Shown here: positions 60,991-64,000 of the stretch, piece by piece | Layout: the number at the start of each line of letters is the position of its first letter | Position numbering within the stretch: position 1 is the first letter of the stretch | Source of the DNA: an uncultured Pseudoteredinibacter sp. | GTDB taxonomy: Bacteria; Pseudomonadota; Gammaproteobacteria; Pseudomonadales; Cellvibrionaceae | NCBI RefSeq assembly: GCF_947500695.1 | Contig: NZ_CANMSS010000013.1 | Location: 1 to 64,000 of the forward strand | Direction: 5' to 3' | DNA length: 64,000 nucleotides | Program-made: the position numbers and the translations under genes | Notes under the pieces: model-generated | What the model was told of the DNA's origin: nothing | Databases searched by the model: none | The model's input: only the letters and a program-made list of their open reading frames with translations

Positions 60991-61026
60991 AACTCTAACA
61001 ACAATAAAGCCAGCATTGGGGGGAAT

Positions 61027-61389
61027 ATGGCAACCGTACTTATTATCGATGATTCACCGACAGAGACCCACAAGCTCTCGGGTATGTTAAGTAAGAACGG
61101 ACATGCAGTGATCACAGCAGACACTGGTGAAGCAGGCATGGATAAAGCCAAAGCAGAACGCCCAGACGTGGTGTTGATGGATATTGTAATGCCTGGTCTA
61201 AATGGCTTTCAGGCCACTAGGCAGTTAACCAAAGCTCCTGAGACCGCCAACATTCCGGTGATCATAGTAACCACTAAAGATCAGCAAACCGATAAGGTTT
61301 GGGGTATGCGTCAAGGTGCAAAGGCCTACTTAACAAAACCGATTGAAGAAAAGACGCTGTTGCAGACTATTAATGATGTGATGTCTTAA
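61027..61389 (+). CDS. pilH: PilH, CheY-like twitching response regulator
   Basis: A 120-residue receiver domain: VLIIDDSPTETHKLSGML, phosphoacceptor Asp in VVLMDIVMPGLNGFQ, VTTKDQQ and LTKPIEEK. In Pseudomonas PilH promotes retraction and counteracts PilG. It follows pilG by 36 bases, with GGGGG before the start. Confidence 0.96.
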   Translation: MATVLIIDDSPTETHKLSGMLSKNGHAVITADTGEAGMDKAKAERPDVVLMDIVMPGLNGFQATRQLTKAPETANIPVIIVTTKDQQTDKVWGMRQGAKAYLTKPIEEKTLLQTINDVMS

Positions 61390-61420
61390 TGGTTAAGGCA
61401 GTTAGACGGCAGGTATCACT

Positions 61421-61963
61421 ATGAGCACGACTGCTAGCGCTTTTGATGTATTATCCGAGCTTTCGCTCACCGCTAAGCCTGGTGGCGCCGGTAAAGACCT
61501 CGATGCTGAAGCTCAGTTACAGTGGAGCGGCATCGGTTTTTCTTTGTTTGGCGAGCAGTTTATTGCCCCGGTAGGCGAGCTTTCGGAAATGCTCGAGATA
61601 CCGGCCTCAACTCGTTTACCTGGGGTGCAGCCCTGGGTAGTCGGAGTTGCTAATGTGCGTGGTCGATTGCTGCCGTTATTTGATATGGCGGCTTTCTTTG
61701 GCGGCAAACTTAACAACTCAAAAAGACAGCATCGTGTACTAATTTTAGAAAGGGATAGCGTCTACGCTGGTCTGATTGTAGACCAAGTTTTTGGTATGCA
61801 GCATTTTCCCCTGGAGACTTTTCAGGAGCAGGCCAATAGCAAATTGGAGGCAGTAAGCAGCTGCTTGTCCGGTTGTTATCAGTTAAGTGATAGCAACTGG
61901 CAGGTTTTTAGTACTGCCAAATTGATCGAAGATCCAAGATTTGCCAATGCCGCGTTGAGCTAA
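61421..61963 (+). CDS. pilI: PilI, CheW-like coupling protein
   Basis: A 180-residue adaptor linking PilJ to the ChpA kinase. CheW domain: GIGFSLFGEQFIAPVGELSEML, then VVGVANVRGRLLPLFDM (the conserved N-x-RG site) and RVLILERDSVYAGLIVDQVFG. Length fits PilI. Co-transcribed. Confidence 0.95.
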   Translation: MSTTASAFDVLSELSLTAKPGGAGKDLDAEAQLQWSGIGFSLFGEQFIAPVGELSEMLEIPASTRLPGVQPWVVGVANVRGRLLPLFDMAAFFGGKLNNSKRQHRVLILERDSVYAGLIVDQVFGMQHFPLETFQEQANSKLEAVSSCLSGCYQLSDSNWQVFSTAKLIEDPRFANAALS

Positions 61964-62035
61964 TTTGGTTTTCGCTGTAGCTGGCGAGCCCTTGGAAAAA
62001 TATACTTAAATGCTAATAGGTCAGGAGCGCCTAGC

Positions 62036-64000
62036 ATGAAAAATGATTCTAAAAGTTTTGCTTTAACCGTACGCAGCAACCCGTTCATGGCGGCGTTGAT
62101 TGCAGCTCTGGTGGCATCGCTTATCGCTATGGCGGTGAGCTTTTATTTACTCCAGCGCGATGCTGGAAAAGACCAAGAGCAGCTCCAGTTAACCGCTGAA
62201 TTACGAGCTTTATCGTATCGACTGTCGTCGTTGTCCCGAGAATCTACCTCCGGTGATGAGAAGGCATTCTCTGAGCTGTCTAAGGTGGTTGCCACCATGG
62301 ACAGTACTTGGCAGACAGTACGAACTCAGGATGAAAGCAACCGCACTATGATGGCGGCTGAGTACGCGGCCTTTGATAGCGTTTGGCAGCGTGTGAAGTC
62401 AAACTCGCGAACGATTGTTAACAATAAAGACACCATTATCTTCCTCAATGATGTTGCAAACACTCTTAACCAGTCGCTTCCAGAGCTGCAGGCAGAGCAT
62501 AACAACATTGTAGAGATTCTTTTGGAAAGTAACGCACCGGCGGATCAGGTGGCGGTAGCCCAGATGCAGTCTTGGCGTGCGGAACGTATTGGTCGAAACG
62601 TAGATAAGATGCTTCGCGGTGGTTCCGATGCAATGGAATCAGCGGATCAGTTTAACCTCGATGCAAACTTGTTCGGTAAAGTTCTTTCCGGCATGAGTGA
62701 CGGCGACGTTGCGATGAGTATTTCGAAGGTAACCGATACCGATGCAATCGAAAGTTTGGTGGAAATTAAAGAGCTTTTTGATTTCGTAAGTTCCTCGGTA
62801 AAAGAAATCTTTGAGGCATCACCTTCACTGTTTAAGGCCCGTCAGGCGTCTGATGCGCTACTGGATGACTCCCCAGTATTGCTAGAAACCTTGAGTGATT
62901 TAACCGACGGTATTGCAACCGCGTCTGAGCAGCGTCAACCAAACAACACCACCATTGCTGTGATTGCATTCATTGGCGTTGTACTGTTGATCGTAATTGG
63001 TGCTCAGCTACTGAGCAGCTCTCGTAAGCGCTTAGAAGAATCCGCTGCGGCGAACGATCGTAACCAGCAGGCGATTCTGCGATTACTTGATGAACTTGCC
63101 GACCTCGCTGATGGTGACTTGACCACCTCCGCAACGGTAACGGAAGACTTCACCGGGGCCATTGCGGACTCGGTTAACTACGCGATTGACCAACTTCGTA
63201 TTCTGGTATCCCGAATCAATACCACCTCAACCAGCGTATCGTCAGCGGCACAAGGTACACAGCAAACGGCGCTGCACCTCGCTGAGGCATCCGAACACCA
63301 GGCGCAAGAAATTGCCGGTGCATCGGCAGCGGTAAATGAAATGGCGGTAACCATTGACCAAGTATCTGTAAACGCCGCCGAATCAGCGGGCGTTGCGGAG
63401 CGATCGGTAACGATCGCTAACAATGGTGCGAAGGTGGTACAGAACACCATCACGGGCATGGATACGATTCGTGAGCAGATTCAGGACACCTCAAAACGTA
63501 TTAAGCGATTGGGTGAATCATCCCAGGAGATTGGTGATATCGTAAGCTTGATTAACGACATTGCCGACCAAACCAACATTCTTGCATTGAACGCCGCGAT
63601 TCAGGCATCGATGGCGGGCGACGCCGGTCGAGGTTTCGCGGTGGTAGCGGACGAGGTACAGCGATTGGCGGAACGTTCTGCTGCGGCAACCAAGCAGATT
63701 GAAGGCCTGGTAAAAGCGATTCAGAACGATACCAACGAAGCGGTAACCTCGATGGAACAAACCACGACTGAGGTGGTTAAGGGTGCGCGCCTAGCACAGG
63801 ATGCGGGTGTTGCACTGGAAGAAATTGAAAACGTATCGTCTAGCTTGGCGGAATTGATTCAAAGCATTTCGAACGCTGCACGTCAGCAGGCTTCATCAGC
63901 TGGTCACATTTCTAATACGATGAACGTGATTCAGGAAATTACCTCGCAAACCTCATCGGGTACCAGTGCAACGGCACAATCAATTGGTAACTTGGCTGAC
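62036..64000 (+). CDS. pilJ: PilJ, methyl-accepting receptor for twitching (partial, 3' end missing)
   Basis: The gene runs off the right edge: 655 codons are present of an expected 680 or so. Start ATG 62036 with AGGAG eight bases before. A short cytoplasmic tail and helix (about 19-38), a long helical periplasmic PilJ-type region, a second helix (about 307-325), HAMP, and a methyl-accepting domain. The signalling hairpin reads DIADQTNILALNAAIQASMA, then GDAGRGFAVVADEVQRLAER. PilJ senses surface contact through pilins and controls the ChpA kinase. Confidence 0.97.
   Translation, partial: MKNDSKSFALTVRSNPFMAALIAALVASLIAMAVSFYLLQRDAGKDQEQLQLTAELRALSYRLSSLSRESTSGDEKAFSELSKVVATMDSTWQTVRTQDESNRTMMAAEYAAFDSVWQRVKSNSRTIVNNKDTIIFLNDVANTLNQSLPELQAEHNNIVEILLESNAPADQVAVAQMQSWRAERIGRNVDKMLRGGSDAMESADQFNLDANLFGKVLSGMSDGDVAMSISKVTDTDAIESLVEIKELFDFVSSSVKEIFEASPSLFKARQASDALLDDSPVLLETLSDLTDGIATASEQRQPNNTTIAVIAFIGVVLLIVIGAQLLSSSRKRLEESAAANDRNQQAILRLLDELADLADGDLTTSATVTEDFTGAIADSVNYAIDQLRILVSRINTTSTSVSSAAQGTQQTALHLAEASEHQAQEIAGASAAVNEMAVTIDQVSVNAAESAGVAERSVTIANNGAKVVQNTITGMDTIREQIQDTSKRIKRLGESSQEIGDIVSLINDIADQTNILALNAAIQASMAGDAGRGFAVVADEVQRLAERSAAATKQIEGLVKAIQNDTNEAVTSMEQTTTEVVKGARLAQDAGVALEEIENVSSSLAELIQSISNAARQQASSAGHISNTMNVIQEITSQTSSGTSATAQSIGNLAD

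Noticed and set aside
1..64000. tRNA, rRNA, CRISPR arrays, prophage
   Set aside because: Read on both strands; no cloverleaf with CCA-type end, no regularly spaced repeats and no phage structural genes were seen. A tRNA scan would be decisive.

Overview
The window is chromosomal DNA from a gammaproteobacterium, most likely a marine Cellvibrionales/Pseudomonadales-type species. This is inferred from gene order and protein character, not from a marker gene. Several blocks run as in Pseudomonas: argH | algZ-algR ... hemC-hemD-hemX-hemY; trxA-rho; and hemW-rdgB-DUF4426-metW-metX-yggT-proC-yggS | pilT-pilU | ruvX-yqgE-tonB-gshB | pilG-pilH-pilI-pilJ. I see no rRNA, tRNA, CRISPR array, phage or transposase gene.

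Region by region. 1-1320: the right end of an integron cassette array, with three short cassettes, two complete attC-like sites and a remnant; no integrase lies in the window. 1535-6696: accessory envelope genes. These are an Nramp-like transporter with altered metal-site motifs, three paralogous short exported proteins with an internal exosortase-like sorting signal, a sterol-desaturase-type hydroxylase, a hexapeptide acyltransferase and a hotdog thioesterase. 6923-12101: a methyltransferase, a MarR-methyltransferase fusion whose operator lies inside a probable leaderless promoter, and a three-gene operon (glycosyltransferase, methyltransferase, alpha/alpha-toroid protein). 12275-17440: an XRE/MmyB-type regulator, an unlisted 38-residue membrane protein, an AGCS symporter, two unknown envelope proteins and a self-contained XRE + membrane-protein module with a clear promoter and operators.

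17719-32432: argH, the AlgZ/AlgR LytTR two-component pair, a TetR regulator, the hemCDXY tetrapyrrole cluster, a tandem duplication of TPR-GGDEF diguanylate cyclases, and ubiD. 32598-41649: a membrane protein, a large structured repeat, metY, two MscS-type channels flanking an NhaD antiporter, a terminal-inverted-repeat element, folE-folX, rho and trxA. 41835-48322: ppk, a TVP38-type protein with an FAD disulfide oxidoreductase, and a hybrid histidine kinase.

48502-64000: mostly conserved core. Methionine synthesis (metX, metW, with metY elsewhere), proline (proC), PLP homeostasis (yggS), nucleotide clean-up (rdgB), heme-protein chaperone (hemW), pilus retraction ATPases (pilT, pilU), glutathione synthesis (gshB), and the start of the Pil-Chp chemosensory operon. 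That operon controls twitching; pilJ runs off the right edge. AlgZ/AlgR, two diguanylate cyclases, PilT/PilU and PilGHIJ suggest a surface-associated, twitching, biofilm-forming lifestyle. Many intergenic regions carry perfect inverted repeats that look like operators or terminators.
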